Below are positions 33,586-42,496 of a DNA stretch of 64,000 nucleotides, in pieces. How positions within the stretch are numbered: the first letter of the stretch is position 1; each line of letters starts with the position of its first letter. The translations under genes were made by a program, and so were the position numbers. Under the pieces are notes generated by a model. It had not been told where the DNA came from. It was given only the letters and a program-made list of their open reading frames with translations, and searched no databases. Source of the stretch: JASLBX01 sp035762665. GTDB taxonomy: Bacteria > Actinomycetota > Actinomycetes > Jiangellales > Jiangellaceae. The stretch is from the NCBI GenBank assembly GCA_035762665.1, contig DASTNZ010000040.1, forward strand, positions 48,940 through 112,939, given 5' to 3'.

Positions 33586-34794
33586 ATGAACAGGTCTCGT
33601 TTGACGCGCTGGCGCGTTGCCGCTGGGGCCGCCGCGACCGCGGTGGTGGTAGCCGGGCTGGGTGTCGCGCCGGGTGCCGCGACCGGTGCGCCGGCTCCGG
33701 TCTCGGCGGTGACCACGGATGTTGGTGTCTACAACGTCTACTTGGGCGCCAACCTGAGGCCGCTGTTCGGTGCTACGAGCATTCCTGACCTGATCCAACG
33801 GGCCGGGACCATCTACGCGGAGATGGAGCGGACCGACTTCCCGCAGCGCGCCCAGGCGATCGCCGAGCTCATCGCCGAGGAGCGGCCCGACGTCCTCGGC
33901 CTCAACGAGGTGGCCTTGTGGGAGACCGCGCCATGGACATTCATCCAGACTCCCGATGGGCCGATTCCCGTCGTCACCGGTCCGTACACGACGACGTTCG
34001 ATTTCGAGCAGATCCTTCTCGATGCGCTCGCCGCCGCGGGTGAGCCGTACACGGTCGTTGCGAAGAACAGGAACTTCTCCAGCTCCGCCATTCCGATTGC
34101 GATCCCGATTTCTCCCACGCAGGCCGGGCGCTTCACGGACCACGACCTAATTCTCGTGCGGACCGAATCGCTGAAGCACATGTCCGTGTCGAACGCGCGG
34201 TCGTTCAACTTCAGTACCGAGTCGTCCTTCTCGGTGAACCTGCTGGGGCTGGACATAGTGGTGCAGCGCGGCTGGTCCACTGTTGACATCACCAAGCGGG
34301 GCCGCACGTTCCGGTTCGTCAACACGCACCTGGAGGCCTTCGGCAACACACCGCTCCAGGATGAGTGGCGAAACCTGCAGGCCGCCGAGCTGGTCGCCGA
34401 TCTCGAGGCATCGCCGCACCCGATCGTCTTGGTGGGCGACATCAACGCGCGGCCGACGATGTGCCAGGACTTCCGGCAACCTCCGCAGTTCGGGGACCAG
34501 AACGTCGTGGCCTACGGTGCGCTGGAGGACGCGGGGTTGCGTGAGGTGTGGCCGGTGGTATATCCAAAGGATCCCTGCGGGCCGGACGGCTGGACCAGCG
34601 GGCAGGACGGCAGCCTGCTCGCTCCTAGCGAGCTGGACCACCGGATCGACGTGGTATTCCTCAGCGAGGAATTCAGTGCCCTGCAGGCCGAAACGATCGG
34701 CGAGGAGCTCGACGATCGTACCGAACCGAGCGGCTTCTGGCCGAGTGATCATGCGGGCAGCGTGGCGAAGATCCGGCTCGACGCCCGCACCTAA
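33586..34794 (+). CDS. Secreted endonuclease/exonuclease/phosphatase-family protein
   Basis: 402 residues with a signal peptide at residues 1-35 (RWRVAAGAAATAVVVAGLGV, then an Ala-rich cleavage region). The EEP core follows: ADVLG-like ERPDVLGLNEVALWE (metal Glu), FVNTHLEAFG, VLVGDINARP (Asp/Asn pair) and the terminal WPSDHAGSVAKI (catalytic His). The metal and His ligands are all present. It is likely an extracellular phosphodiesterase, DNase or sphingomyelinase-like enzyme; the substrate cannot be set. Its length is above that of minimal EEP domains because of insertions around residues 100-160. Confidence 0.85.
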   Translation: MNRSRLTRWRVAAGAAATAVVVAGLGVAPGAATGAPAPVSAVTTDVGVYNVYLGANLRPLFGATSIPDLIQRAGTIYAEMERTDFPQRAQAIAELIAEERPDVLGLNEVALWETAPWTFIQTPDGPIPVVTGPYTTTFDFEQILLDALAAAGEPYTVVAKNRNFSSSAIPIAIPISPTQAGRFTDHDLILVRTESLKHMSVSNARSFNFSTESSFSVNLLGLDIVVQRGWSTVDITKRGRTFRFVNTHLEAFGNTPLQDEWRNLQAAELVADLEASPHPIVLVGDINARPTMCQDFRQPPQFGDQNVVAYGALEDAGLREVWPVVYPKDPCGPDGWTSGQDGSLLAPSELDHRIDVVFLSEEFSALQAETIGEELDDRTEPSGFWPSDHAGSVAKIRLDART

Positions 34795-34824
34795 TGGGCA
34801 CCGCGCAGTGCCGGTCGGGCTCGT

Positions 34825-35307
34825 TCACCCGAACGTCACGGCTGCCAGCCAGCCGGTGGCGATCAAGAGGCCGGCGAGAAGCTCAATGAAGATTGACAAG
34901 CCAACGGCCTTGAGGGCATGGACGGTCGACCGCCACGCGGACTGGTGGTCGCGCAGCCGTAGCTGCTCGACGAGGTAAATGCCGGCGACAAAGCCGAGAA
35001 CGAGCCCGACAACTGGGATCACGAAGAACCCCACCACGCCGAGCGCGGTTCCCATCAGGATCCCGCGCGTCGGCACGCCGGCATCGCGCAGCCTCCGGCC
35101 CGGAAGCAAGTACTTGAGGAACTGGCTTGCCAGTGCCAGCAGGCTGGCGATCGCCAGGACGATCCACGCTGTCGTGCTGCGTTCGACAAAAGCCCAGACG
35201 GTCACGCTGCCCCAGATCAACACCAGGCCGGGAAGGATCGGGACGACGATGCCGACAAGCCCGACGATGATGGCCAGCCCAACCAGCACCAGCCCGCCCG
35301 ATTCCAT
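34825..35307 (-). CDS. DUF456-family membrane protein
   Basis: 160 residues, five or so hydrophobic segments: LVGLAIIVGLVGIVVPILPG, LVLIWGSVTVWAFV, WIVLAIASLLALASQFL, GTALGVVGFFVIPVVGLVLG and a C-terminal AGLLIATGWLAAVTF. The Gly/Pro-rich first loop (GIVVPILPGLVLI) is the family hallmark. Function unknown. Convergent with the EEP gene. Confidence 0.85.
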   Translation of the reverse strand: MESGGLVLVGLAIIVGLVGIVVPILPGLVLIWGSVTVWAFVERSTTAWIVLAIASLLALASQFLKYLLPGRRLRDAGVPTRGILMGTALGVVGFFVIPVVGLVLGFVAGIYLVEQLRLRDHQSAWRSTVHALKAVGLSIFIELLAGLLIATGWLAAVTFG

Positions 35308-35423
35308 GAGGACATAGTGTCAGGACGCTCGTACGTTTACGGGCAACCGGACACGCAATTCGCCGACCTGCGAACCTCCCGACACTGCACAGCAAGTTCA
35401 TGGGCGGGCTAGGGTCGTTGCTC

Positions 35424-35633
35424 ATGGCAGATCGCTACGAGTACAAGGTAGTGGAACTCAGGGAGAAGTTGCTGGGCGGCAAGATGTCTGGCGACAGGCT
35501 CCAGAAGGTCCTCAACGAACAGGCTGCACAAGGGTGGCAGCTGAAGACGATCACAGCTGTTGAGGTCAAGGGCAGGGTCGGGCCGGGCGGAGTAGAGGGT
35601 GTACTCGTGACTTTCGAGCGTCGCGCAAGTTAG
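35424..35633 (+). CDS. DUF4177-family small protein
   Basis: 69 residues: YEYKVVELREKLLGGKMSGD, LQKVLNEQAAQGWQLKTITA and a final strand VLVTFERR. This is the complete beta-alpha-beta-beta layout of DUF4177. The start at 35424 (MADRY) is preferred to an in-frame ATG at 35400. Cytosolic; role unknown. Divergent from the DUF456 gene with about 115 bp between starts. Confidence 0.82.
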   Translation: MADRYEYKVVELREKLLGGKMSGDRLQKVLNEQAAQGWQLKTITAVEVKGRVGPGGVEGVLVTFERRAS

Positions 35634-35771
35634 TGTCAGCCGGCCCGGCGCACCGACTGATCGGCCTGGGCGCACGTAACTGGAAGCCTTCCCGCCAGCT
35701 GTGACAACGGAGCGTCCAGCCGAGCTCTCGGTTGGCCTTTTGTTGGCGGGCGCCGCGGGGCTCCGTGCCCA

Positions 35772-36275
35772 TCAGCACGCCACCTTCACCTGCGACAAGT
35801 CGGGCGAGCCAGCCCATCGGGTCACGCTATCGGTGAGGATCACCTCGTACGGAAGACCTTGCAGGTCTTCGGCAGTCACATCGAGGCCGCTGGCCCGAGC
35901 CAACTCGGCAAGCCATGACCATGGATGGTCGTCCTCGTACTCGTCATCATCAGGTAGCACAACGTTCAGCACGTCTTGGGTGAAGCTGTCTGGAGTCTCG
36001 TGGTCCCGGACGGCACCGGCTCCCGATCCAATAGTGAAACCGTGATCTTCGTGCAGGATCAGGCGTCGGCCGTTCTCCAGCAGGACAAATTCGCTGACCG
36101 AGAAGCGCTGCGTGTGTTCATCATCGAAGCCCGGCGTCCTGAGATCGCAGATAGCGCCGAGGCCTACCACGCGAAATGACGGAGCAGGTTCCAGTACACC
36201 GTCGACTACTAGGCGCTCCGCATGATCATCGATGGCATCCGGGTGCTCGCACCAACTTCCTTCGAAGCCACTCAC
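35772..36275 (-). CDS. Hypothetical acidic protein
   Basis: 167 residues, acidic, with a mixed alpha/beta pattern (FRVVGLGAICDLRTPGFDDE, FVLLENGRRLILHEDHGFTI) and a C-terminal EVILTDSVTRWAGSP. The acidic loop LPDDDEYEDDHPW is distinctive. No family is recognised. Codon use matches that of neighbours, which supports it as a gene. No clear RBS. The 288 bp beyond its start (36276-36563) hold nothing I can support. Confidence 0.6.
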   Translation of the reverse strand: MSGFEGSWCEHPDAIDDHAERLVVDGVLEPAPSFRVVGLGAICDLRTPGFDDEHTQRFSVSEFVLLENGRRLILHEDHGFTIGSGAGAVRDHETPDSFTQDVLNVVLPDDDEYEDDHPWSWLAELARASGLDVTAEDLQGLPYEVILTDSVTRWAGSPDLSQVKVAC

Positions 36276-36563
36276 GTCGAACTACCAGAGCTCCCGAGAT
36301 CACACGCTCTGTGCTTCAGCCGATCGCGCCGCGCCTTCGACCAGCAACGTCGTCGCGCAAACACTTGCGGCCTTCCGTGCAGGGGCGGTGCCTTGCGGAA
36401 GACCTTACAAGCGCCGTTCGTTGGTTCGGCACCACACGATGGCCAGCGTCAAGGGCGCAGTAAAGGTTCTTGATGGCAGAGTACGTGCATCCAGACGGAT
36501 CACTCACCTCAATCGACCGACCTGGCCCGGCAGGTGACCGTATTCCCGAGGTCGTCGATGCTG

Positions 36564-37016
36564 TTAGGTCGTCGAACGGCGCCACCAGGGCGCGACGGTG
36601 ACGCCGCCCCACTCCTCCGGTGCGACGTCGCGGACGGTCTGAGTCAGCTCCCACCGATGACCAGCGAGGTCCTCAAGGCTGCACGAACGTTCACCGTACT
36701 CAAAGCTCGTCGGCTCGTCGATCACTCGTGCCCCAGCGTCGCGGGCTCGGAGGAACGCCGAGTCCACATCGGGCACCCGTACCTTGATCACGCAGGTGAC
36801 GCTGCCCACCTGCGGTGGCACTTGATCTCCGCGGACATCGGCAACAATGACAGCGCCGTCGTAACCAACGCGCAGTTGAGCCCTGTGCGCCTCGCCGATA
36901 CGGGTTCGTTCTTCGAAGCCGAATGCCTTCTCCAGCCACGCGACGGCGGCGCGGACATCGGGGTAAATGAGCACCGGTGTAACAGTCACCGGAGGCGCCG
37001 AACGATTGGTCAACAT
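36564..37016 (-). CDS. VOC-family protein (glyoxalase/bleomycin-resistance type)
   Basis: 150 residues starting at ATG 37016. TPVLIYPDVRAAVAWLEKAF and GFEERTRIG form the first module; VPDVDSAFLRARDAGARVID and YGERSCSLEDLAGHRWELTQ the second. The pattern matches the PhnB-like VOC branch. An upstream ATG in frame (37082) is possible but extends into a Pro-rich stretch. No metal-site assignment is attempted. Divergent from the two-domain VOC gene. Confidence 0.82.
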   Translation of the reverse strand: MLTNRSAPPVTVTPVLIYPDVRAAVAWLEKAFGFEERTRIGEAHRAQLRVGYDGAVIVADVRGDQVPPQVGSVTCVIKVRVPDVDSAFLRARDAGARVIDEPTSFEYGERSCSLEDLAGHRWELTQTVRDVAPEEWGGVTVAPWWRRSTT

Positions 37017-37147
37017 GGGCGGGAGCATAGCGGCGTCCGGGTACGACCGGGGCTGAGCTTTAACCGTTTCCATCAGCGTCACTTCGGTATTCGCCCTTTC
37101 TTGTCAGTGGCGGGGTGCAAGCTTGGCGCGACAGAAGGGAGATGTCG

Positions 37148-37882
37148 ATGACCGAGAGCACTGAGGTAGGCGCACCAGGAGTCGGAAAGCTGGACGTAGT
37201 CATCTTCGACGTGCCGGATGTCCAGGCTGCTGCCTCATTCTGGGCCGAGTTAACAGGCGCCCATACGGAGCAAGACGAGTCTGAGGGCTGGCTCACGCTC
37301 GGTACACCCGACGGGTGGTCCATCGCCTTCCAACCCGCGCCTGACCTGATACCACCGCAGTGGCCGGGGCAGGATCGACCACAGCAACTCCACCTCGACC
37401 TGCGGGTGCCGGACCTCGCGGCCGCGACGGCACGAGCCATCGAATTAGGAGCGACTCTGCTGCGGGAGAGCGACACATGGAACACTCTCGCCGACCCAGC
37501 GGGGCACCCGTTCGACCTGTGTTTCTCGGACGGTAATCCAGGGATCACCGTCTTCGGCGTCACGGTGGACTGTCCCGATTCCCACGCGCTGGCCAGCTTC
37601 TGGTCGGCCTTGCTCGGTGAGCCCATTACCTACGACGCCGACGGCATGGCGATGCTGGGTGGCGACAAGCCAGTACTGTTCCAGCAGGTCGAAGGCTATA
37701 ACCCGCCCGCGTGGCCCGATCCGGCGCGGCCGCAGCAGCTGCATCTGGACCTCTGGGTTCACGACCTGGATGTGGGTGAGACCGCAGCGCTTGAGTTGGG
37801 CGCTACCCGGCTGCCCGGCGGTGGCAAGACCTTCCGGGTGTTCGCCGACCCCGCGGGTCATCCGTTTTGTTTGGTCGGCTGA
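37148..37882 (+). CDS. Two-domain VOC protein
   Basis: 244 residues with an internal duplication. Module pairs are VVIFDVPDVQAAASFWAELT / LHLDLRVPDLAAATARAIEL and VTVDCPDSHALASFWSALLG / LHLDLWVHDLDVGETAALEL. Each half ends in DPAGHPF. The repeated PQQLHLDL places metal-type His residues in both halves. ATG 37148 is preferred for RBS spacing (GAAGGGAG). The 216 bp after the stop hold no gene. Substrate unknown. Confidence 0.88.
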   Translation: MTESTEVGAPGVGKLDVVIFDVPDVQAAASFWAELTGAHTEQDESEGWLTLGTPDGWSIAFQPAPDLIPPQWPGQDRPQQLHLDLRVPDLAAATARAIELGATLLRESDTWNTLADPAGHPFDLCFSDGNPGITVFGVTVDCPDSHALASFWSALLGEPITYDADGMAMLGGDKPVLFQQVEGYNPPAWPDPARPQQLHLDLWVHDLDVGETAALELGATRLPGGGKTFRVFADPAGHPFCLVG

Positions 37883-38098
37883 GGTTGGCAGTGCCACCGT
37901 GCGCCAGGTGATCGCTGATCTCAATGATGAGAAGCTGGCGAGGAGTGGGAGCACAGGCTGTACGCCGAACGTGACTTGGACGTGCTCGAGTCCAGGCCGG
38001 GCTAATGGATCCAGGAATCTGGTCGAAGGTTGCGGCTGCCATCACGAATGCCCAGTCAGGGATTAGATGCTCTTGCTGGTCGTCTCACGAGCCACGAT

Positions 38099-38443
38099 CT
38101 ATTGGGCGACATGACGGATGGGTCGCAGCAGGGTGAGGGCTCGCAGCGCGTCCGCACGTGAGATCGGTTCGTCGTGGTCCGATTGCATCGCCAGCCCAGC
38201 CTCGATCGCCTGCCGAATCCAGGTGCTCTTAGGCACGCCGGCTGTCTTCGCCGCATCTGCGACCGCCTGGTCGACTTCGATCGGCAGCCGCAAGGAGCGG
38301 ACCACCATGACCTCGGACCCGCTCGGGCGCGACGCCAGCGCCGCCTTCTCTTCCTCGGTGGTGGGCAGTTCCTCGAAGACCACGTTGTCCATGAGGTCGC
38401 CGACCTCGTCACCGGTCTGGGGCAGCTCTCTGTTGTCATTCAT
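38099..38443 (-). CDS. Ribbon-helix-helix antitoxin-like protein
   Basis: 114 residues. The core VRSLRLPIEVDQAVADAAKT and GVPKSTWIRQAIEAGLAM is a ribbon-helix-helix DNA-binding domain, and the N-terminal acidic arm (TGDEVGDLMDNVVFEELPTT) is the kind that neutralises a toxin. The ATG overlaps the end of the broken toxin gene upstream (GATGAATGAC), so the pair was one operon. It would repress its own promoter. The antitoxin appears intact. Confidence 0.78.
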   Translation of the reverse strand: MNDNRELPQTGDEVGDLMDNVVFEELPTTEEEKAALASRPSGSEVMVVRSLRLPIEVDQAVADAAKTAGVPKSTWIRQAIEAGLAMQSDHDEPISRADALRALTLLRPIRHVAQ

Positions 38444-38715
38444 CGCGTTCCTCCCACTTGACAAACTCGGCCAGCTCGTCGGTGCCCATCTCGCGAGCAC
38501 CAATGATCTTCCAGGTGTGCCCGGTGGAGTGGTATATCGCCACGATCAACGCTCGTCCCGCCCGCGTTCGGGCCACAGACGCTCAGCACGTGCAGACCGG
38601 CTGGACTCACGGCAGGGCGAGGCCATCGGCGGTGAGCCATAAGGGTATGCAGCACCTCGTGCGGCTCGATTCCGGTGAGCGCGTTGATCGCCCCGTCGTC
38701 CCACTCGTGGGCACT
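38437..38715 (-). pseudogene. Toxin partner, frameshifted
   Basis: One frame gives HEWDDGAINALTGIEPHEVL, then HTLMAHRRWPRPAVSPAG and LHVLSVCG. At 38570-38572 one extra base in a G run (C run on the coding strand) moves the rest to another frame: ALIVAIYHSTGHTWKIIGAR then MGTDELAEFVKWEERDE, stopping at 38437. Joined, this is a small RelE/BrnT-like toxin. There is also no ATG or GTG in frame at the expected start, so the 5' end may be damaged too. Confidence 0.65.
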
Positions 38716-38736
38716 GTGCAGTGTACTACGTGTGTG

Positions 38737-38860
38737 CTACGTGGAGATGAATATAGTTCATGAGCGTCAGAGGTCTTTGGACAAGCTGGATCGGATTACC
38801 GTCCGGATCCGCGACCCATGCGATGAGCAGGCGTCCGAGCCGGAGGTAGCTGGCGTGGCA
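38737..38860 (-). pseudogene. VOC-protein C-terminal remnant
   Basis: The minus strand encodes LRLGRLLIAWVADPDGNPIQ followed by LVQR, the standard last strand of VOC/glyoxalase proteins. No start or first module is present upstream. A short relic. Confidence 0.4.
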
Positions 38861-38930
38861 CGTCGTCGCCGACCCCGACGCAATTCTCGACGGCCTGCGC
38901 GACCAGCACGAGCGTGACGGCGATTGGATC

Positions 38931-39401
38931 TTAGGAGTCCTCGTCCGATTGTGCGGCTCCCCAGAGTGGTCGCAGTGCGGCCGCCAGTTCCTCGTACTGC
39001 GTGATCTCCGCGCCGCCGAAGGCGCCGATTGTGCCGCTTTCGATGTCGAGCGTGCCGACGGACTTTCCGGCCAGGATCACTGGCACGATCAGTTCGGAAC
39101 CTGAGTCTTCTTGGTTGGTGAGATAACGCGGGTCGCGTCCTACGTCGTTGCTCAAGGCAACAGAGTCTGTTCGCACGGCATGTCCGGTGAGCCCCTCCGT
39201 GACGGGGAAGGTCGGATGGGCTGGTGCGGCGGGTCCACTCCACGCCTCATTGGTAACCGTGTTGTCGGCCACGGTGTAGATACCGACCCAGCGCGCCCTG
39301 GTCGCGCTGCGAATCAACTCTGCGGCGGTACGTGCACGTGACATCCTCGGCTGGCCGGACTGCACTACCTCGGCAAGACGAACAAGCACCGTTCGATCCA
39401 C
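38931..39401 (-). CDS. Stand-alone GAF-domain protein
   Basis: 156 residues, essentially one GAF domain: ELIRSATRARWVGIYTVADN, FPVTEGLTGHAVRTDSVALS, NDVGRDPRYL and SELIVPVILAGKSVGTLDIE. The arrangement resembles free methionine sulfoxide reductase-like and small sensory GAF proteins, but the catalytic cysteines of fRMsr are absent. It may bind a small ligand. Divergent from mtnA. Confidence 0.83.
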   Translation of the reverse strand: MDRTVLVRLAEVVQSGQPRMSRARTAAELIRSATRARWVGIYTVADNTVTNEAWSGPAAPAHPTFPVTEGLTGHAVRTDSVALSNDVGRDPRYLTNQEDSGSELIVPVILAGKSVGTLDIESGTIGAFGGAEITQYEELAAALRPLWGAAQSDEDS

Positions 39402-39568
39402 GGCGACACTCTATGACGGGCACAGCCGCCCGAGGTCGGCTACTCGACTACGCGTCCGACAGGGGCGAGCGCCTGCAGCCCCGCCAGCCGGACCTGTGTC
39501 CGGCGGCGGTGGCGTACTGTGCGAAGGGGTGGTCGTTAAGGCGGTCCCGAAGCGCCACAGGAGGATCG

Positions 39569-40561
39569 ATGGAGCGCACCATCGATTGGGATACTGACGC
39601 AATAGTCACTGTCGACCAGTGTGTGCTGCCGCGCGAGCACCGCATTCTGCGGCTCACTACCGTTGACGATCTCATTGATGCCATCAAGCGACTCGCTATC
39701 CGTGGTGCTCCCGCCCTGGGCGCGGCTGGCGCGCTCGGCGTTGCCCAATCCGCCCGTCGCCATCCTGGAGACGAAAGTACTGTCCGCGCTGAGGCCGCAC
39801 GGCTAGCTGCTGCCCGGCCAACCGCTGTGAACCTCGCCTGGGGCGTGCAACGCGCGCTGGCCCGGCTGCCCCAGGGTCCCGACTCCGTGCTCGCTGAGGC
39901 GCTCGCGATACTGAACGAAGACGAGCAAGTAAACCGGCAGGCATCGCGACGGGCAGCCGACCTCGTCCTGCGGCTCTGTGAACGCAGACCACTGCGCGTT
40001 CTGACCCACTGCAACGCCGGTCGGCTGGCCACCGTCGCGTGGGGTACGGCACTTGGGGCCGTGCGTCACTTGGCGGAAGCGCGCCAGATTGAATACGTGC
40101 TGGCTAGCGAAACGCGGCCGCTGCTGCAGGGCAGCCGACTCACCGCGTACGAACTGGCGGAGGCCGGCATCCCTTACCGGGTGTGTGCAGATTCGGCCAC
40201 TGCGGCCGCGATGGCACAGGGATTGGTCGACTGCGTGCTTGTGGGGGCCGATCGCATCGCAGCGAACGGCGATGTGGCTAACAAGATCGGTACGTATGCC
40301 GTGGCGCTGGCCGCCGCCCGGCACGGCCTCCCGTTCATCGTTGTGGCGCCGGAGTCGACGCTGGATCTGTCACTCCCGGACGGCCGCGGGATACGAATCG
40401 AGCAGCGCGCCGACGAGGAGGTCACCCACTTGAACGGGCAGCCGATCGCCCCAGCCGGCGCGAAGGCGTTCAATCCGGCGTTCGATGTGACACCTACGGA
40501 TCTGGTGACCGCGATCGTCACAGAGAGCCGCATCTTCACCGAAGTGCGCGGACGCACCTAG
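39569..40561 (+). CDS. mtnA: S-methyl-5-thioribose-1-phosphate isomerase
   Basis: 330 residues. IRGAPALGAAGALGVAQSAR is the phosphate-binding N-terminal motif; LTHCNAGRLATVAWGTALG has the catalytic Cys and VGADRIAANGDVANKIGTYA the catalytic Asp. It converts 5-methylthioribose 1-phosphate (or 5-deoxyribose 1-phosphate) to the ribulose form. ATG 39569 has GGAGG eight bases upstream; an in-frame extension to 39332 was rejected. It meets a class II aldolase gene end to end, which suggests salvage through the DHAP shunt instead of the full methionine cycle. Confidence 0.93.
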   Translation: MERTIDWDTDAIVTVDQCVLPREHRILRLTTVDDLIDAIKRLAIRGAPALGAAGALGVAQSARRHPGDESTVRAEAARLAAARPTAVNLAWGVQRALARLPQGPDSVLAEALAILNEDEQVNRQASRRAADLVLRLCERRPLRVLTHCNAGRLATVAWGTALGAVRHLAEARQIEYVLASETRPLLQGSRLTAYELAEAGIPYRVCADSATAAAMAQGLVDCVLVGADRIAANGDVANKIGTYAVALAAARHGLPFIVVAPESTLDLSLPDGRGIRIEQRADEEVTHLNGQPIAPAGAKAFNPAFDVTPTDLVTAIVTESRIFTEVRGRT

Positions 40562-41200
40562 TCAGTCGGCTGAGGCGCCATAGGTGGCGATCTTGCGTGC
40601 CACTCGAGTTAGCTCCTCCTCCGACAGCAGCCGTGGTCGACGGATCGTGCTCGCTCTTAGCCAGATGTCACAGAGCCATTCCAGGTACACCGCATGGGTG
40701 TAGGCCTTGTCGAGCGTCTGCCCGACGGTGACGGTGCCGTGGTTTGCCAGGATGCATGCGGTCCTACCCTCCAGCGCGTGGGCGACACCGGCGGCAAGTT
40801 CGTCGGTGCCGTACGTCGTGTACGGGGCAACCCGGACCGGACCGCCGAATATCGCGATCAGGTAGTGGATCGCCGGCAACTCGTCCACCAAAGTCGACAC
40901 CGCCGTGGCCGCGGTCGAATGAGTGTGCACGACGGCTCGCGCTTGGGTCCTCTCGTACACCGCAAGGTGCATCGGCAGTTCGGTCGTGGGCGCCAACTGA
41001 GCCTCGATCGGAGTGCCGTCGAGCTGGTAGACGCCTATCTGGTCGGCGCTCAACTCGTCGTACTCGATGCCACTTGGCGTCACCGCGACCAGATCGCCGG
41101 ACCGGACCGAAATGTTTCCTGACGTCGCGATCACCAAGCCGTCTGGGCGCAACCTGCGGCAATACGCGACGATCTGGCGACGCTCCTCTTCTAGCACCAT
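40562..41200 (-). CDS. Class II aldolase/adducin-family protein
   Basis: 212 residues. VIATSGNISVRSGDLVAVTP is the phosphate-site start, AVVHTHSTAATAVSTL carries the zinc-binding His pair, and CILANHGTVTVG the third His with the catalytic region. Family members include fuculose-phosphate aldolase, MtnB dehydratase and the Ald2 aldolase of the DHAP shunt. With mtnA next to it, cleavage of 5-deoxyribulose 1-P or methylthioribulose 1-P is the likely job. It converges on mtnA with zero bases between. Confidence 0.86.
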   Translation of the reverse strand: MVLEEERRQIVAYCRRLRPDGLVIATSGNISVRSGDLVAVTPSGIEYDELSADQIGVYQLDGTPIEAQLAPTTELPMHLAVYERTQARAVVHTHSTAATAVSTLVDELPAIHYLIAIFGGPVRVAPYTTYGTDELAAGVAHALEGRTACILANHGTVTVGQTLDKAYTHAVYLEWLCDIWLRASTIRRPRLLSEEELTRVARKIATYGASAD

Positions 41201-41224
41201 GCCCGCATCGTCCCAGCGCAGTCT

Positions 41225-41535
41225 TTACCGAGCCTGCGCTTCGAGAAGCTGTTTGAGGCTCGTCCAGATCCGTCGTTCCTGTCGGCGCTCCATGACAGCG
41301 ACCACCGGGCCGATGAACCTAAGAATCCCGCGCGGATGGAGATCCCATGACGAGCGCATCCGCGTTGGTTCGAACGTGACCCCTCCGGTGAGATCCATCG
41401 ACGTTGGACGCGCTCCGCGAGCCGATGGGGCCGGTCGTACTCGGTGAACTGAATCGTCATCGGGACAACTCTGCCTCTGCCCGTCAGCTCCGCGCGAAAT
41501 CGGTCGATCACGATCTCGCCCTCCACCTTGACCAT
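41225..41535 (-). pseudogene. SRPBCC-family gene with deletion and frameshift
   Basis: From ATG 41535, MVKVEGEIVIDR jumps straight to FRAELTGRGRVVPMTIQFTE, losing about 40 residues of the usual domain, then YDRPHRLA. A frame change and second gap follow, and RGILRFIGPVVAVMERRQER then RIWTSLKQLLEAQAR in another frame gives the family C-terminus with stop at 41225. Not functional. Confidence 0.75.
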
Positions 41536-41627
41536 CGAAGTCACCCCCGCGTGCATCATTCTCAACGCTAGAACGGGTCGTCGGCGCCCCGTCGGCACGC
41601 CGGGTCCATGCCGCTGTGGCGCCTCGG

Positions 41628-42371
41628 TCAATGCTGTTGCGCCAGCCACTCGTCGAAGGTAGTGGGCGCGATGCGGGCGCGCTCTCCGGGCAGCAGTACG
41701 TTGCCGGCCATCTCGGGGCCGAAACCTGCGGACCATGTCGGCACGAGCTTCACCTCGCGACCGCGGGCCGAGAGGGTGCGCCGGGCCATGTCGACGAGAT
41801 CCTGCGGCTCGGGGCCGGCGATATCGACGCAGCGGCCTTGTGGCTCGCCCGTTGCGATTTCGGCAAGGATATCGGCCACGTCCGCGGGTGCAATCGGCTG
41901 CACGAGCAGTGGCGCGATCATTGCGGCGCCGTCCTGCTCGGTCCAGCTTGCCACCATCGCGGCGAAGTCGTGGAACTGGGTCGCTCGGACGATCGTCCAC
42001 GGCACTGGGCCGGCGGTCACGAGGCGCTCCTGCTGCCGCTTGCCGGCGTAGTGCGCGCTGCCCTCGACACGATCGATTCCGACGATCGATAGCAGCACGT
42101 GGTGCCGGACGCCGGCTCGTTCCTCGGCCGTGAGAAGGTTTCGCGTGGCCGTGCCGAAATACGCCATCGTCTCGGTCCGATTGGCCGCCGGCCCATTGGT
42201 TACGTCGACGACCGCCTCGACAGCGGTGAGGGCGGCGTCGAGCCCCTGGCCGGTCAGGAGATCCACGCCGAGCGAGCGGCTGATGCGCACCACATCGTGC
42301 CCGTCGTCTTCGAGGGCCATAACGGTAAGGGATCCGATTCTCCCCGTTGCGCCGGCGACGGCAATCCGCAT
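41628..42371 (-). CDS. NmrA-like atypical SDR
   Basis: 247 residues. VAGATGRIGSLTVMALEDDG is the NAD(P)-binding loop. LLSIVGIDRVEGSAHYAGKR and VPWTIVRATQFHDFAAMVA are characteristic of the NmrA/NAD(P)H-binding atypical SDR group, here with YxxxK present (YAGK). PLLVQPIAPADVADILAEIA is the C-terminal lid. Such proteins act as redox sensors or reductases. Divergent from udgX, 125 bp between starts. Substrate unknown. Confidence 0.85.
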   Translation of the reverse strand: MRIAVAGATGRIGSLTVMALEDDGHDVVRISRSLGVDLLTGQGLDAALTAVEAVVDVTNGPAANRTETMAYFGTATRNLLTAEERAGVRHHVLLSIVGIDRVEGSAHYAGKRQQERLVTAGPVPWTIVRATQFHDFAAMVASWTEQDGAAMIAPLLVQPIAPADVADILAEIATGEPQGRCVDIAGPEPQDLVDMARRTLSARGREVKLVPTWSAGFGPEMAGNVLLPGERARIAPTTFDEWLAQQH

Positions 42372-42496
42372 GCTCTTCCTCTCATTCGGCTACCCGCTGA
42401 GGGTAGCCTCGCCGAGGTTTCGCAAGGTCTGGCGCCAGCACGGCTTCATCGGAGTGACCGCCGCTTAGCTGGCCGGCCGCCGGGTATCGAACTGCC

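Noticed and set aside
36276..36563. Possible gene between two minus-strand genes
   Set aside because: Frames on both strands lack recognisable features or an RBS.
38767..39243. Minus-strand Arg-rich frame over the GAF gene
   Set aside because: The composition is that of a shadow frame; the GAF protein in the other frame is convincing.
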